Origin: JAJFUG01 sp964473155
GTDB taxonomy: Bacteria; Gemmatimonadota; Glassbacteria; GWA2-58-10
DNA length: 64,000 nt
NCBI GenBank assembly: GCA_964473155.1
Contig: CAYYNT010000004.1
Location: 61,571 to 125,570 of the forward strand
Direction of reading: 5' to 3'
The notes beneath the pieces were generated by a model. It was not told where the DNA came from and did not search any database. It saw only the letters and a program-made list of their open reading frames with translations. Both the position numbers and the translations under genes were made by a program. Shown one piece after another: positions 50,910 through 60,430 of the stretch (positions are counted from its first letter, which is position 1; every line of letters begins with the position of its first letter).

Positions 50910-53594
50910 ATGAAAAGATTGTGCTTATTCTGGCTGGTCCTGCTGAACGGCTGTCTTTTAGCCGCGGAGAACCGCAGCATAGCTGTTGAATGGAGGGACG
51001 GCGGACCGCGGGGGGAGATAATTCTGACAAACGGCTCGCTCATAAGCCTGGACATCGTGCAGGGCAAGGGTTCTGTCACCGGTGCCAACAGCTTCAAGGC
51101 CGGAGGGGCGGGGCCGTTCCGGCTCGAGGCGCAGATCAGCGGCTCCGTTGACGCATACGGTCAGTCGGCGACAATAGTAACCATAAAGTCCGCAGGCAAT
51201 CCTTTCAGCTTCTTCCTGCGCGATGTCAGAGCAAATTACCCCATCTGTATCCCTGAATATGGTGTTGCGGTGACTGAGTCCGCCGACCAGCGCTCGTACC
51301 AGGAAATCGAGACGGCGATCAGGGCGCGCGGGCAGAAAAGCAAGCTGCAAACCCTGGCCACCGAGCCTGAGGAGTGCTTCGATTCCGCAGCCGCCAATAC
51401 GCGGAGCCTGAGCTGTCAGACCTGGCTGGGACTGAGCCGTGACATACGGCTTTTCAGCATCGGGGAAAAACTGGAATGGGTTCAGCCCCGTTTCCACGGA
51501 GATGAGGTCCCGCTGCCCGAGAACGGCAACCAGCCCTGCCGCTACAAGTTCCTGATGGGCCGTGGCTGGGGCCCGGTCAGCCGGATCACGAGACGGTTGG
51601 AGGATGGGGTTCTTCCTATCCTGCACGGTGTCCTGGTGGACGAAGACATCACCTATAATCTGACTGCCTTCGTGACCCTCGAAACCAGCGCGCGTACCGC
51701 CCAGAACCTGCGCGGTACGCATTTCCTGGTGGCGGATGGTTACGGACACGGGCACATGTTCACCCCGGAACAGCAGGCCCGGCACGACTCGCTTCTGGCC
51801 GCGGAGATGAACCAACCCGAGGAAACCGTGCTGTTCATGCGCATAAAGGCGCTTAACAACACCGCTGCCCCGCGTTACGCTTACTTCAGGAACCCGGCCC
51901 CCGGACCCGCCGATGATTTCTCTTTCGCTACTGTCGCGCCGTACACATTCGACGGGGCTGAGGGGTTGGGAGTTTACGAATCCGGGCGGGTGTTTGCGGT
52001 TTCGACGCTGGACGGCAAGCCTTTGTCCGAGGAGCAGGCGGCGGTGGAACTGCTGCCGGGCCAGAGCACGGTGCTGGAAATACGATTGTTTCACCGTCCC
52101 GTATCACGTGAGCGCGCTCTCAAGCTGCGCGAAGCCTCGTTCGATCAGCGCCACGCCGAATGCCGCGCTTTCTGGCAGTATAAGCTCGGCTCAGCCGCCC
52201 GGATCAGCCTGCCCGAGAGGCGTATCGACGAGATGGTGCGCGCCGGGCTGCTGCACCTCGATCTGATTACCTACGGCCTGGAGCCGGAAAGCACGCTCAC
52301 CGCGACCATCGGCACCTACAGCGCCATCGGCTCGGAAAGCTCGCCCATCATCCAGTTCTTTGATTCGATGGGATGGCACAGCGTTGCCCGTCGCGCTCTT
52401 ATGTATTTCCTGGACAAGCAGCACGAGGACGGTTTCATCCAGAATTTCGGCGGTTACATGCTGGAAACCGGCGCGGCGCTGTGGAGCATGGGGGAGCACT
52501 ATCGCTACACCCGTGATGATGACTGGGTGCGGCAGATCGAGCCAAAGCTTGTCAAAGCCTGCGAATACATGCGCGCCTGGCGCGAGCGCAACCTGCGCGA
52601 GGACCTGCGCGGCAAAGGCTACGGCATGCTGGATGGCAAGGTGGCCGATCCCAATGACCCCTATCATTCGTTCATGCTTAACGGCTATGCCTATCTGGGT
52701 TTCGCGCGGGTGGCCGAGATGCTGGCCGGGGTGGACCCGAAGGAATCTCTGAAATGGCGCCGGGAGGCCGAGGCCCTGAAAAATGACATCCGCGCCGCTT
52801 TCTTCAAGTCCATGGGCGACTCCCCGGTCATCCCGCTGTCCAGCGGGGCGTGGTGTCCGGCCGCGCCTCCCTGGCCCGAGCACCAGGGGCCGCTGTCCCT
52901 GTTCACCGACAGCGGACGGTGGTTCAGCCACGGCTCCATGCAGATCCGCGATGCCCTGGTGGGACCGCTTTACCTGATTTACCAGGAGGTACTGAATCCG
53001 GATGAGCCGGCCTCGACTTTTCTGGTCAACTGGAACAGCGAAATGATGACCAGCCGCAACGCGGCGTTCAGCCAACCCTACTACAGCCGCCACCCGGTGG
53101 CGCACCTGCGGCGCGGCGAGGTGAAACCTTTCCTGAAAGCCTATTACAACACTCTGGCCAGCCTTGCCGACCGCCAGACCTACACTTTCTGGGAGCATTT
53201 CTACGGCGCCAGCCCCCACAAGACCCACGAGGAGGCCTGGTTCCTGATGGACACCCGCTGGATGCTGTACATGGAGCAGGGCGGCGGCGTCAAGCTGCTG
53301 CCGGGCATCCCCCGCGCCTGGCTTGAAAACGGCAAGCGCATCGATCTCGACCGGGTGGCAACCTATTTCGGCCTGCTCTCTCTCCATGTGGAGTCATTTC
53401 TCGATCAGGGATTTGTCCGGGCAGCAGTGGAATGCTCCGGGGAACTCAAACCGGCCTTCGTTGAACTGCGTGTACCGCACCCGCAGGGCCGAAAGGCGGT
53501 CCGGGTGAAAGGCGGCATCTACGATCCGGAGACGGAAAACGTGCGGATAGAGCCGTTCAGCGGGCAAGGCGAGGTCACTGTTACTTTCGAGTGA
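50910..53594 (+). CDS. Secreted six-hairpin glycosidase-like protein
   Basis: An 894-aa exported protein with a signal peptide (LFWLVLLNGCLLAAEN; a lipoprotein Cys at 15 is possible but the context after it is poor). Residues 20-400 are beta-rich. An (alpha/alpha)6 toroid starts near 430: RRIDEMVRAGLLHLDLITYG, TYSAIGSESSPIIQFFDSMGWHSVARRALMYFLDKQ, DGFIQNFGGYMLETGAALWSMGEHYRYTRDDDWV, and AYLGFARVAEMLAG. This is the pattern of GH63/GH78/GH15-type or amylo-alpha-1,6-glucosidase-like inverting enzymes, with several candidate acids in the toroid. A C-terminal beta domain closes the protein. Family number and substrate cannot be fixed by eye. It leads a plus-strand series of secreted glycan-active proteins. 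Confidence 0.72.
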   Translation: MKRLCLFWLVLLNGCLLAAENRSIAVEWRDGGPRGEIILTNGSLISLDIVQGKGSVTGANSFKAGGAGPFRLEAQISGSVDAYGQSATIVTIKSAGNPFSFFLRDVRANYPICIPEYGVAVTESADQRSYQEIETAIRARGQKSKLQTLATEPEECFDSAAANTRSLSCQTWLGLSRDIRLFSIGEKLEWVQPRFHGDEVPLPENGNQPCRYKFLMGRGWGPVSRITRRLEDGVLPILHGVLVDEDITYNLTAFVTLETSARTAQNLRGTHFLVADGYGHGHMFTPEQQARHDSLLAAEMNQPEETVLFMRIKALNNTAAPRYAYFRNPAPGPADDFSFATVAPYTFDGAEGLGVYESGRVFAVSTLDGKPLSEEQAAVELLPGQSTVLEIRLFHRPVSRERALKLREASFDQRHAECRAFWQYKLGSAARISLPERRIDEMVRAGLLHLDLITYGLEPESTLTATIGTYSAIGSESSPIIQFFDSMGWHSVARRALMYFLDKQHEDGFIQNFGGYMLETGAALWSMGEHYRYTRDDDWVRQIEPKLVKACEYMRAWRERNLREDLRGKGYGMLDGKVADPNDPYHSFMLNGYAYLGFARVAEMLAGVDPKESLKWRREAEALKNDIRAAFFKSMGDSPVIPLSSGAWCPAAPPWPEHQGPLSLFTDSGRWFSHGSMQIRDALVGPLYLIYQEVLNPDEPASTFLVNWNSEMMTSRNAAFSQPYYSRHPVAHLRRGEVKPFLKAYYNTLASLADRQTYTFWEHFYGASPHKTHEEAWFLMDTRWMLYMEQGGGVKLLPGIPRAWLENGKRIDLDRVATYFGLLSLHVESFLDQGFVRAAVECSGELKPAFVELRVPHPQGRKAVRVKGGIYDPETENVRIEPFSGQGEVTVTFE

Positions 53595-53751
53595 GAACTG
53601 CACAGTAGCAATTACTGCAGTGTCACCTTGGAACAGCAATCCGGTGATTCTGCTAAAATTCTTCCCTGTAAAGCAAAACCTTTTATACTTGTTATTCCAG
53701 TTTTCTTATAAGCTTTCTTCATCCTTCCATCCTGAGGTCAAGGGAGCGACA

Positions 53752-54678
53752 ATGCCCGCGTCAAAAACATATTTGGCCCTGTTGACCGTCCTCACGATTC
53801 TGATCTCAATAGCGCCGCTTTCCGGGCAGACCGGAGCGAAAAACATCTGGACCGCTGGAATACTGACCGGCCCCTCGCCGTTCGAGCTGTCCACGCCCGA
53901 GGGCGTCACCAACCCGGTGCTGACCGCGGCCGCGGTCAGCGACCTGGATGTCACTATCGTGGCGCACCCGTTCCTGGCGGTCACGGACTCCATGTTCTAC
54001 ATGTTCTTCACCGCCAAGAACGACACGGTCAGCCAGGGCGGGATAGGCCTGGCGCAGAGCCGCGACGGGTTGCGCTGGACCTACCGCCGGATCGTGATCG
54101 ATGAGCCCTATGACCTTTCTTATCCGTTTGTCTTTCAGTGGGACGGGACTTATTACATGATTCCGGAAGCGCACACGGAAACCTCGGTCCGTCTTTACCG
54201 GGCCGTGGAGTTCCCGGACAGATGGGTTTATGAAAGAGACCTTCTCACCGGTGACCATTTTATCAGTTCCACACTGGTCCGGTTCAACGAGCGCTGGTGG
54301 CTGTTCACCGCGCGTGAGGGCAACGAGACACTGCGCCTGTTCATGGCCGACAGCCTTACCGGCCCCTGGACCGAGCACCCTCAAAGCCCGGTGGTCGCCA
54401 GGGACCTGAACACCGCGCGCCCGGCCGGACGGCCATTTGTGCTGGACGGCGTCCTGTACCGTCTGGGCCAGGACTGCGACCCGACCTACGGCAACCAGGT
54501 GCGGGCTTTCCGGATTACCGAAATAAGCCCGGCCACGTACAGGGAGGAAATGATCGAGACTCCGCTGGTCAAGGCCACGGGCCGGGGCTGGAACTCCGAG
54601 GCCATGCACCATGTCGATTTTCATTCCCTCGGCGGCGGGCGTGGAATCGCCGTGGTGGATGCGCTCGGCCGGCCCTGA
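53752..54678 (+). CDS. Secreted five-bladed beta-propeller, GIPC-transferase-N/GH43-like
   Basis: A 308-aa exported protein. The ATG at 53752 follows AGGGAG and gives MPASKTYLALLTVLTILISI, a signal peptide; upstream codons have no such support. The mature part shows propeller blades: VAHPFLAVTDSMFYMFFTAKND, GLAQSRDGLRWTYRRIVID, YPFVFQWDGTYYMIPEAHTETSVRLYRAV, STLVRFNERWWLFTARE and GRPFVLDGVLYRLGQDCDPTYG. This matches the propeller found N-terminal to GIPC glucosaminyltransferases and in GH43-like proteins, here standing alone without a transferase domain. Catalytic acids of GH43 are not clearly conserved, so binding is as likely as hydrolysis. Confidence 0.68.
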   Translation: MPASKTYLALLTVLTILISIAPLSGQTGAKNIWTAGILTGPSPFELSTPEGVTNPVLTAAAVSDLDVTIVAHPFLAVTDSMFYMFFTAKNDTVSQGGIGLAQSRDGLRWTYRRIVIDEPYDLSYPFVFQWDGTYYMIPEAHTETSVRLYRAVEFPDRWVYERDLLTGDHFISSTLVRFNERWWLFTAREGNETLRLFMADSLTGPWTEHPQSPVVARDLNTARPAGRPFVLDGVLYRLGQDCDPTYGNQVRAFRITEISPATYREEMIETPLVKATGRGWNSEAMHHVDFHSLGGGRGIAVVDALGRP

Positions 54679-54762
54679 ACCGTCCCGGCCACCTTATATG
54701 TATTCAACTTGTTAATTCTATAGATCGTTATCAGCAACTTTGCCCGGAAGGAGGCAACACCC

Positions 54763-55731
54763 ATGCGTTCATTCCTGCGCCGTATAATCCTTTTCACCGC
54801 GGTCGCGCTCCTGGCCGCGGTCATGCCGCTGGCCGCCCAGAATTTCATAATCGACAGCCACATCCATGCCGGTAGCGACCAGCAGTGGGTGGACCGCCTG
54901 GTCAAGATTTACCGCGAGCACCACGCCATGGCCTGCGTACTTACGCTGATGGAGGATTTCGACCTCATCGCCAAGGCGGCGAAAGATTATCCGGATGTAG
55001 TCATCCCCTATGGGCGTGTGCGTCCGGATGACCCCAACGCCATCCGCGAGATTGAGAAATTCCACCGGGCCGGGTTCGTGGGGATGAAATTCCACTCTCC
55101 GGAGGAGGACTACGACAGTCCAAAATACTGGCAGCTCTACCGCGCATGCGAGCACTACGGCCTGGTCATGCTGTTCCACACCGGCGTCTCCAGCCGTCCG
55201 ATAGTGGACAAGCCCAATCTGGTTTCCTCGATGCGCATGCGGCCGGGCTTCATCGAAACTATCGCCCGGCTCTGCCCGCGGGCGGTCATCCAGGGCGCGC
55301 ATTTCGGCAATCCCTGGTACGATGAGGCCGCCGAGGTCTGCCGCTGGAGCCCCAACGTTTTCTTCGACATCACCGGCTCCACACTGCACAAGCTGATCAA
55401 GCTGAACGACCTGGAGCGTTTCTCCAAAATCCTCTGGTGGAGCGCGGGCGAGGGTGAGCAGACAATGCACACCCTCAAGGGCGGCCCGGACGCGTTCGAG
55501 CACATTGTGTTCGGCACGGATGAGGACCCGGAGGGTTTGCCGGGGAATATCGAGCGCTTCCAGAAATTCCTGGACGCCAACAAGGTCCCCGAGGCCACGC
55601 GCCAGAAGATGTGGGGCCAGACTATCGCCCAAATCCTGGACATCGACCCGGCCACCGGGAAATTCAAGCACCCGCGTCCGTTCGCGCCGGGGGCGCACCC
55701 GCTGTTCGAGCCGGAGAAGTTCGGCAAGTGA
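54763..55731 (+). CDS. Exported amidohydrolase-2-like metal hydrolase
   Basis: A 322-aa protein with a signal peptide (LFTAVALLAAVMPLAAQ) and AAGGAGG before the ATG. The TIM-barrel begins with NFIIDSHIHAGSD, giving the metal-binding His33-x-His35 motif. Other family features are GFVGMKFHSPEEDYDSPKY (strand with Lys and His), LVMLFHTGVSS, AVIQGAHFGNP (His) and VFGTDEDPEGLPGN (metal-site Asp). Members include decarboxylases and lactonases (PMDC-like). Export is unusual for this superfamily and suggests it acts on a released sugar acid or lactone. It lies 84 bp after the propeller gene and 61 bp before the GH39-like gene on the same strand. Confidence 0.8.
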   Translation: MRSFLRRIILFTAVALLAAVMPLAAQNFIIDSHIHAGSDQQWVDRLVKIYREHHAMACVLTLMEDFDLIAKAAKDYPDVVIPYGRVRPDDPNAIREIEKFHRAGFVGMKFHSPEEDYDSPKYWQLYRACEHYGLVMLFHTGVSSRPIVDKPNLVSSMRMRPGFIETIARLCPRAVIQGAHFGNPWYDEAAEVCRWSPNVFFDITGSTLHKLIKLNDLERFSKILWWSAGEGEQTMHTLKGGPDAFEHIVFGTDEDPEGLPGNIERFQKFLDANKVPEATRQKMWGQTIAQILDIDPATGKFKHPRPFAPGAHPLFEPEKFGK

Positions 55732-55792
55732 GGCCGGGAATCTTCGCTTTCCGGATTGACTATCGATGGACAAGACAACCGGTGGATGGACT

Positions 55793-57205
55793 ATGAAAAC
55801 GATTCCTTTCGGTGCTGCCGTGGCGGCATTGTGCGCTCTCCTTTTATTCACGATCGCCCCGGCGGCCCAATTCGAGCTGTTTGTCGATTCCTCCCATCCC
55901 CTTGGAGAGATCGACATGACCCGCTACGCCCTGGGCCAGGGCGGGCTTTCGCGCGAGCCGATGTTCGACAGTCACAGGGAGGATGTGGCCGCGCTAAGGC
56001 CGCAGACCATCCGCCTGTTCGTGCAGGAGTATTTCGACCTGTATCCGGCACGCGGCCGCTATCACTGGGACACGCTCGACCGCAGCATCCGGAATATCCT
56101 GGCTACCGGCGCTGAGCCGATCCTGAGCCTCTGTTTCAAGCCTCGCGTGCTGTTCCCGTATGTCGACCAGGACAGCGTTGTCCCCACGGATTACGCCGAA
56201 TGGGAAGCCCTGATCGAGGCGCTGGTAAGGCACTGCAACACGGAGATGAAATACGGGATCGAATACTGGGAAGTGGGAAACGAGGTCGATATAGGCGAGA
56301 TGGGCGGCTGCCCTTACCGTTTCAAGCCCGCGGATTATGTCGAGTACTACCGGCGCACTGCCGCCGCCATACGGCGCGCAGATCCGGGCGCGAAAGTCGG
56401 CGGACCGGCGCTGGCGAATTACACTCATCCGATCGGTGACGCGCTGATCGAGTTCTGCGGCAAGGGTGGCGCGCCGCTGGATTTCTTCTCCTGGCACCTT
56501 TACGGCAACAATCCGCAGCGCCAGCGCGCCAGCATCCGCGAAATCAAGGCAAAGCTGGCGCGTTGGCCCTCTCTGGCCGCCACAGAGACTATCATCGACG
56601 AGTGGAACATCCAGTTGCTGGGACGCGAGGCGTATCCCGGGTTTCAGGCCGCGCACCTTCTTGAAAGCACGCTCGGTTTCCTGGAAGAGGGCCTCAGCCG
56701 GTCGGCGTACTACCATATCCGGGATTACTTTGTCATCCCGGAGGATTTCGCCTGGATGTCGCCCGAGGGCTATAAGTTCATGGCCGACTGGTGGAACGTG
56801 CAGGTGCAGAACAGCGGGCTATTCGACAACCAGGGGCAGCGCCGCCCGGCCTGGTATTCGTTTCGGATGCTGAGAGATATCCAGGGCCTCAGGCTTCCGG
56901 TGAGCGGCCTCGGTGAGGGGGTTCAGGCCCTCGCCTCGCTGAATGACAGCCTGATAAACGTGGTGCTCTGGAACGCCCAGTTGCCGGACTCCGGCTCGGT
57001 GAGCGAGATCAGCCTGCGGCTTCCGGACGGACCCGGCGGGCAGTTCCGCCTTCTGCGGCTGGATGCACCCGCCAACCGCCTGGAGGAGCTGCGCCGGGGT
57101 GAAATCCAGGCCCTGAAATCCGATCCGCTGCGGTTACAGCTTGCCCCCTGCGGCGTGGCCTGGCTGCGTGTCGATCTGAGCGGAAAGGGCCGCGAGATGG
57201 AATGA
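55793..57205 (+). CDS. Secreted GH39-like glycoside hydrolase
   Basis: A 470-aa retaining glycosidase of clan GH-A. The start at 55793 gives MKTIPFGAAVAALCALLLFT, a signal peptide; an ATG 27 nt upstream is the alternative. The TIM barrel shows TIRLFVQEYFDLYPARGRYHWDTLDR near residue 72, the acid/base Glu164 in YWEVGNEVD, HLYGNN near 235, and the probable nucleophile Glu270 in IIDEWNIQ. This resembles beta-xylosidases and alpha-L-iduronidases of GH39. A C-terminal beta-sandwich (380-470) follows. It is followed by a 28-bp palindrome (57286-57313) before a convergent gene. Confidence 0.82.
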   Translation: MKTIPFGAAVAALCALLLFTIAPAAQFELFVDSSHPLGEIDMTRYALGQGGLSREPMFDSHREDVAALRPQTIRLFVQEYFDLYPARGRYHWDTLDRSIRNILATGAEPILSLCFKPRVLFPYVDQDSVVPTDYAEWEALIEALVRHCNTEMKYGIEYWEVGNEVDIGEMGGCPYRFKPADYVEYYRRTAAAIRRADPGAKVGGPALANYTHPIGDALIEFCGKGGAPLDFFSWHLYGNNPQRQRASIREIKAKLARWPSLAATETIIDEWNIQLLGREAYPGFQAAHLLESTLGFLEEGLSRSAYYHIRDYFVIPEDFAWMSPEGYKFMADWWNVQVQNSGLFDNQGQRRPAWYSFRMLRDIQGLRLPVSGLGEGVQALASLNDSLINVVLWNAQLPDSGSVSEISLRLPDGPGGQFRLLRLDAPANRLEELRRGEIQALKSDPLRLQLAPCGVAWLRVDLSGKGREME

Positions 57206-57285
57206 GCGAGCTTGAAACATTTCTTTCCTGAAATTTCTCTTCTTGGTATCGACTAACGCTGCAACATCTTGGAAAGTTTGTAGTT

Positions 57286-57313
57286 GTAGGGGCGACCGGC
57301 CGGTCGCCCCTAC
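57286..57313. repeat. 28-bp perfect palindrome, family copy 1
   Basis: A perfect palindrome with arms GTAGGGGCGACCGG and its complement, no loop bases. It sits between two convergent genes (ends at 57205 and 57359). The outer eight bases (GTAGGGGC) are almost the same as those of the palindrome at 60431-60458 (GTAGAGGC), while the cores differ. It would make a strong hairpin in transcripts from either side, so it may double as a bidirectional terminator. Confidence 0.75.
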
Positions 57314-57358
57314 CGAAACAACCATCTGTCGTGGCGCAGACTCAGACAGGCGCGGCCC

Positions 57359-58102
57359 TCAAGGCGCTTCGGGCCGCTCCGCGGCCGAACAGACCCGGCT
57401 GACCCGGAAATTGTCGTAATACAGATGCGTATGCCAGGTGCGAAGGCCGTGGAATCCGCGCTCCAGTTTTTCACTGTACAGCGTGCGGAGAAGCGGCTTT
57501 CCGTCCAGATACACGGTGACCAGCGGTGGCTGCACGAGGTAAGCCACGTGGTAGACCCGCCCGAACTCAAGTGGCTCGAACCAGCGCTCGTCATCCAGCG
57601 CGAACCCCGGATTGAGCCGCATCCTCAGCCTCAGCCGCTCCTGCCTGTCCAGATTTTCCGTGCCGTTGAGCAAAGTGATCAGGTAGTTCGGGAACTCGTG
57701 GTATTGCCCGTAGCTGCCGTCACGCCCTCCGCCGCTTTCCAGAAGCCCGCCCTCCCGGCTGGCCAGAAGGAACATGTTGACATTGCTCTGAACGCTCTCC
57801 GCCGCCAGGCGGAAATCGTATTCCACGAGCTGGTCTCCCGTAAACTCCTGCCTGCACCAGATCGTGGCGGCTTTCACTTTCCCGGCCGTGGCATCCACCT
57901 CCAGCCAGCCCTCGTTCACCCCGGTTTTCGCGTCCCCCTCCGCCTGCCATTTCTCAAGGCCGCCGGAAAAGTCATCGTAAAACATCTCTTCCAGTGCCAG
58001 CTTCTCTCCGGCCAGTGTTTTTTCGCGCTGCTCACCCGCGGCCAGGCTGCCTGAACAGACCGCCGCGATCAGATATAATAATCGCAAGGATTTTGGAAAC
58101 AT
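57359..58102 (-). CDS. Exported concanavalin-like (jelly-roll) protein
   Basis: A 247-aa secreted protein with a signal peptide ending near residue 22 (SGSLAAGE). The rest reads as a beta-jelly-roll: MFYDDFSGGLEKWQAEGDAKTG near 40, GWLEVDATAGKVKAATIWCRQEF, LVEYDFRLAAES, GRVYHVAYLVQPPLVTVYLDGKPLLRTL and HLYYDNFRVSRV at the end, as in YesU/DUF1961- or DUF6250-like proteins that accompany rhamnogalacturonan and other polysaccharide enzymes. A lectin-like binding role or lyase activity are both possible. It is transcribed divergently from 58235-60412; a promoter candidate lies at 58145-58173. Confidence 0.65.
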   Translation of the reverse strand: MFPKSLRLLYLIAAVCSGSLAAGEQREKTLAGEKLALEEMFYDDFSGGLEKWQAEGDAKTGVNEGWLEVDATAGKVKAATIWCRQEFTGDQLVEYDFRLAAESVQSNVNMFLLASREGGLLESGGGRDGSYGQYHEFPNYLITLLNGTENLDRQERLRLRMRLNPGFALDDERWFEPLEFGRVYHVAYLVQPPLVTVYLDGKPLLRTLYSEKLERGFHGLRTWHTHLYYDNFRVSRVCSAAERPEAP

Positions 58103-58144
58103 GAGCGCCCCCCGTCTGTTGCGGTTTCTATCTCCTGATCGTAT

Positions 58145-58173
58145 TATATACCACAGCCGGGCCGTCGATACAA
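58145..58173 (-). promoter_or_regulatory. Candidate promoter for the concanavalin-like gene
   Basis: On the minus strand TTGTAT (58168-58173) is followed after 17 nt by TATATA (58145-58150), which overlaps a consensus TATAAT (58143-58148). The start would be near 58137, 35 nt before the ATG at 58102. Confidence 0.45.
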
Positions 58174-58234
58174 CCCCCGCGCCGAGGCAAGCGCAGGATT
58201 TACCCAGCCGGAAACTTTTCCCAGGAGAAACAGG

Positions 58235-60412
58235 ATGCGCCTTATTTCAGGTCTTTTATCCCTGCTCTGCCTGACAGTGCTTTCCTTCACATCCGCTTTC
58301 GCTTTAAACCCGGTCGAGCTGGACGGCGGAGTGCTGAAAAGCGCCTGGGACCCGTCCACCGGGAAACTGCTCCGCCTGGAATGCGCCGCCTCGCCGGTTA
58401 AAGGCGTCCAGCCTTTCGAGTTCGCCGGGCCTGCGACCGGCGCGGCCGGGTTCGAGCTGTACGATGAGCTGGAGCATAAGATTTATTCCAGCCGCCTGAC
58501 ACAGTCCCGGGTGAGCGGCTGGCGCGAGACCCGTCTGGGAGCGCTCACCCGGATAGAGTTCAGCCAGCGTTTCGAGAACGCCCCGTTCGCCCTGGATGTC
58601 CGCCTGACCGGAGACAGCCGGGGCCTTCTGCTCGAATGGAGCGCCCGTCTGCTTAAAGGGCCGGACGGCCGTCACCCGGCGCGGCGCAACGTGAGGGTCA
58701 GTTTCGTGCTTCCGGCGCAGAAAGATTTACTCGGCTGGGCCGCCGCGTTTCCCGACCCGGCCCCGATAATGGAAACGCCCCACCGTTACTGCTACGGCCT
58801 GGATGAACCGGGACTCGTGCGCACCGGCATCCCGATGTACACTCTGTACGAGCCGGGGGCGGCCGGGCTGTCTGTGATCGTGCCTCTGGACCTGCCCAAG
58901 GTCCAGCTCAACCTGGGGCCTGAGCCGGAGGATCCATCCGGCCTGTATGTCCAACTGCTCCCCAATCCGCCCTCTGCCGAGGGATCCGCCGCCCATGCCA
59001 TGAAAGCCGCGGATTTCGGGCCTGAGGATGTCCGCGTGGTCAGGGTGAGCGAATTGCTGACCGGCCTGGCCGAGGACCGTCCCCTGCAATTCGCCGTGCG
59101 GCTTTGCGGCCATGCCCCGCACTGGCGTCCCGCCCTGGGAGCACTGGTGGACTTGTATCCGGAGTATTTCAGGATGGGAAGCGGCATGCGCGCTCTCTGG
59201 GGCGCGCGCCAGGGCGCCAACGTACACGTGAGCGAGTCCGACCTTGCAAACTATCGCCGCTACGGCGGCACGGTCGCCTGGCTGCACACGCATTTCCACC
59301 GTCATGGCGATTTCATCCCGCCCGAGGCGGTCTGCGATCCGGATTTCACCTGGTTTTGCGAGCCTTACGCCAGGGAGTACTTCGGGATAAGCGTTAACTC
59401 CAACCGAAAAGTGATCGACCGTCTGAGCGACAACGGTCAGGCGGTGTTCCTCTACGGTTTCAACATGCACGCGGACACGGTTTCGGTGGTGCAACTCGGG
59501 CTGGCCGGGGATGTGACCCGCAACAGCGGCGGCGCGCCGACAAAATCATATCACGACCAGCCGGTGATGTTTTTCAGCCCGGAAAGCCCGTTCGGCCGTC
59601 ACCAGCTCGCCCAGATGGACCTGATGCTGAAACTCTATCCCCGCATCGAGGGCGTGGCCCTGGACAACTGGGCCTATGGCGGTGTCGATTACGCGCATGA
59701 TGACGGGATTACGATGATCGGCCACCGTCCGGCGGCCTCGATCAATTTCAGCCAGCAGAGAATGATCGGGGCTATCGCCCGCAAGTGGCACGGCGCGGGC
59801 AGGCTTGTCATGGTGAACAAGGCGCGCACCATCGAAAGCCTCAAGGGAGCGGACAGCATGCTGAGCGAGGCCGAGGGCGAGGAGACTTTCGCCATGTTCG
59901 CCCTGATGTGCCTGGACCGGCACCTTCACCCCACCGAGTATTCCGCCGAAAAAGACCCGGCCTATGCCGAGTACACCCTGAAATACACTTTCGCCTGGGG
60001 CGGACAGGCGGGCGGCGGCCAGGCCGACCCGGAGGCAGCTTTGGCCTATGGCGCGCTTATGCGCGGGACGCGGAACCGCACCTGGGTCTTCGATCCCGAC
60101 CCGCTGAGCCTGCCGGAAGGCACGCGCGGGCAGGTGTTCCGGATTCATCCGGACAGCCCCTGGAATCCCGGCGAAATAGTGGTGACTGTGGTGCGGCCGG
60201 AGGTGAAAATGCGGGAGCGCAAGTATATGGATAGTCCTCAGCTCAGGCTGCGTCTGCCCGAGGTGGACAGAGTCGTGAAAGCCTTGTGGCTTGCGGTCGA
60301 GGACTGGGACAAGCCCCCGGTCGAATGCCTCGTGGAGCGCCAGGGACACGAACTGACAGTCCGCCTGCCCCGGCTTGGCGCGGCGGGCCTTCTGCGCTTG
60401 GTAACCAGGTAG
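58235..60412 (+). CDS. Large secreted glycosidase-like protein (beta-sandwich plus TIM barrel)
   Basis: A 725-aa exported protein with a signal peptide ending near residue 24 (SAFALN) and AGGAG-type site before the ATG. Residues 25-290 are a beta-sandwich of the galactose-mutarotase-like kind (GGVLKSAWDPSTGKLLRLE, GLLLEWSARLL). Residues 300-620 look like a TIM barrel with GGTVAWLHTHFHRHGDF near 345, EGVALDNWAYGGVDYAH near 470 (Asp at a clan GH-D-like nucleophile place), GRLVMVNKARTIES and DSMLSEAEGEE. A C-terminal beta-sandwich ends the protein. It may be an alpha-galactosidase- or GH101-like enzyme, but no family can be named with confidence. Confidence 0.6.
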   Translation: MRLISGLLSLLCLTVLSFTSAFALNPVELDGGVLKSAWDPSTGKLLRLECAASPVKGVQPFEFAGPATGAAGFELYDELEHKIYSSRLTQSRVSGWRETRLGALTRIEFSQRFENAPFALDVRLTGDSRGLLLEWSARLLKGPDGRHPARRNVRVSFVLPAQKDLLGWAAAFPDPAPIMETPHRYCYGLDEPGLVRTGIPMYTLYEPGAAGLSVIVPLDLPKVQLNLGPEPEDPSGLYVQLLPNPPSAEGSAAHAMKAADFGPEDVRVVRVSELLTGLAEDRPLQFAVRLCGHAPHWRPALGALVDLYPEYFRMGSGMRALWGARQGANVHVSESDLANYRRYGGTVAWLHTHFHRHGDFIPPEAVCDPDFTWFCEPYAREYFGISVNSNRKVIDRLSDNGQAVFLYGFNMHADTVSVVQLGLAGDVTRNSGGAPTKSYHDQPVMFFSPESPFGRHQLAQMDLMLKLYPRIEGVALDNWAYGGVDYAHDDGITMIGHRPAASINFSQQRMIGAIARKWHGAGRLVMVNKARTIESLKGADSMLSEAEGEETFAMFALMCLDRHLHPTEYSAEKDPAYAEYTLKYTFAWGGQAGGGQADPEAALAYGALMRGTRNRTWVFDPDPLSLPEGTRGQVFRIHPDSPWNPGEIVVTVVRPEVKMRERKYMDSPQLRLRLPEVDRVVKALWLAVEDWDKPPVECLVERQGHELTVRLPRLGAAGLLRLVTR

Positions 60413-60430
60413 TGAGAGCGTTGAATCGCA

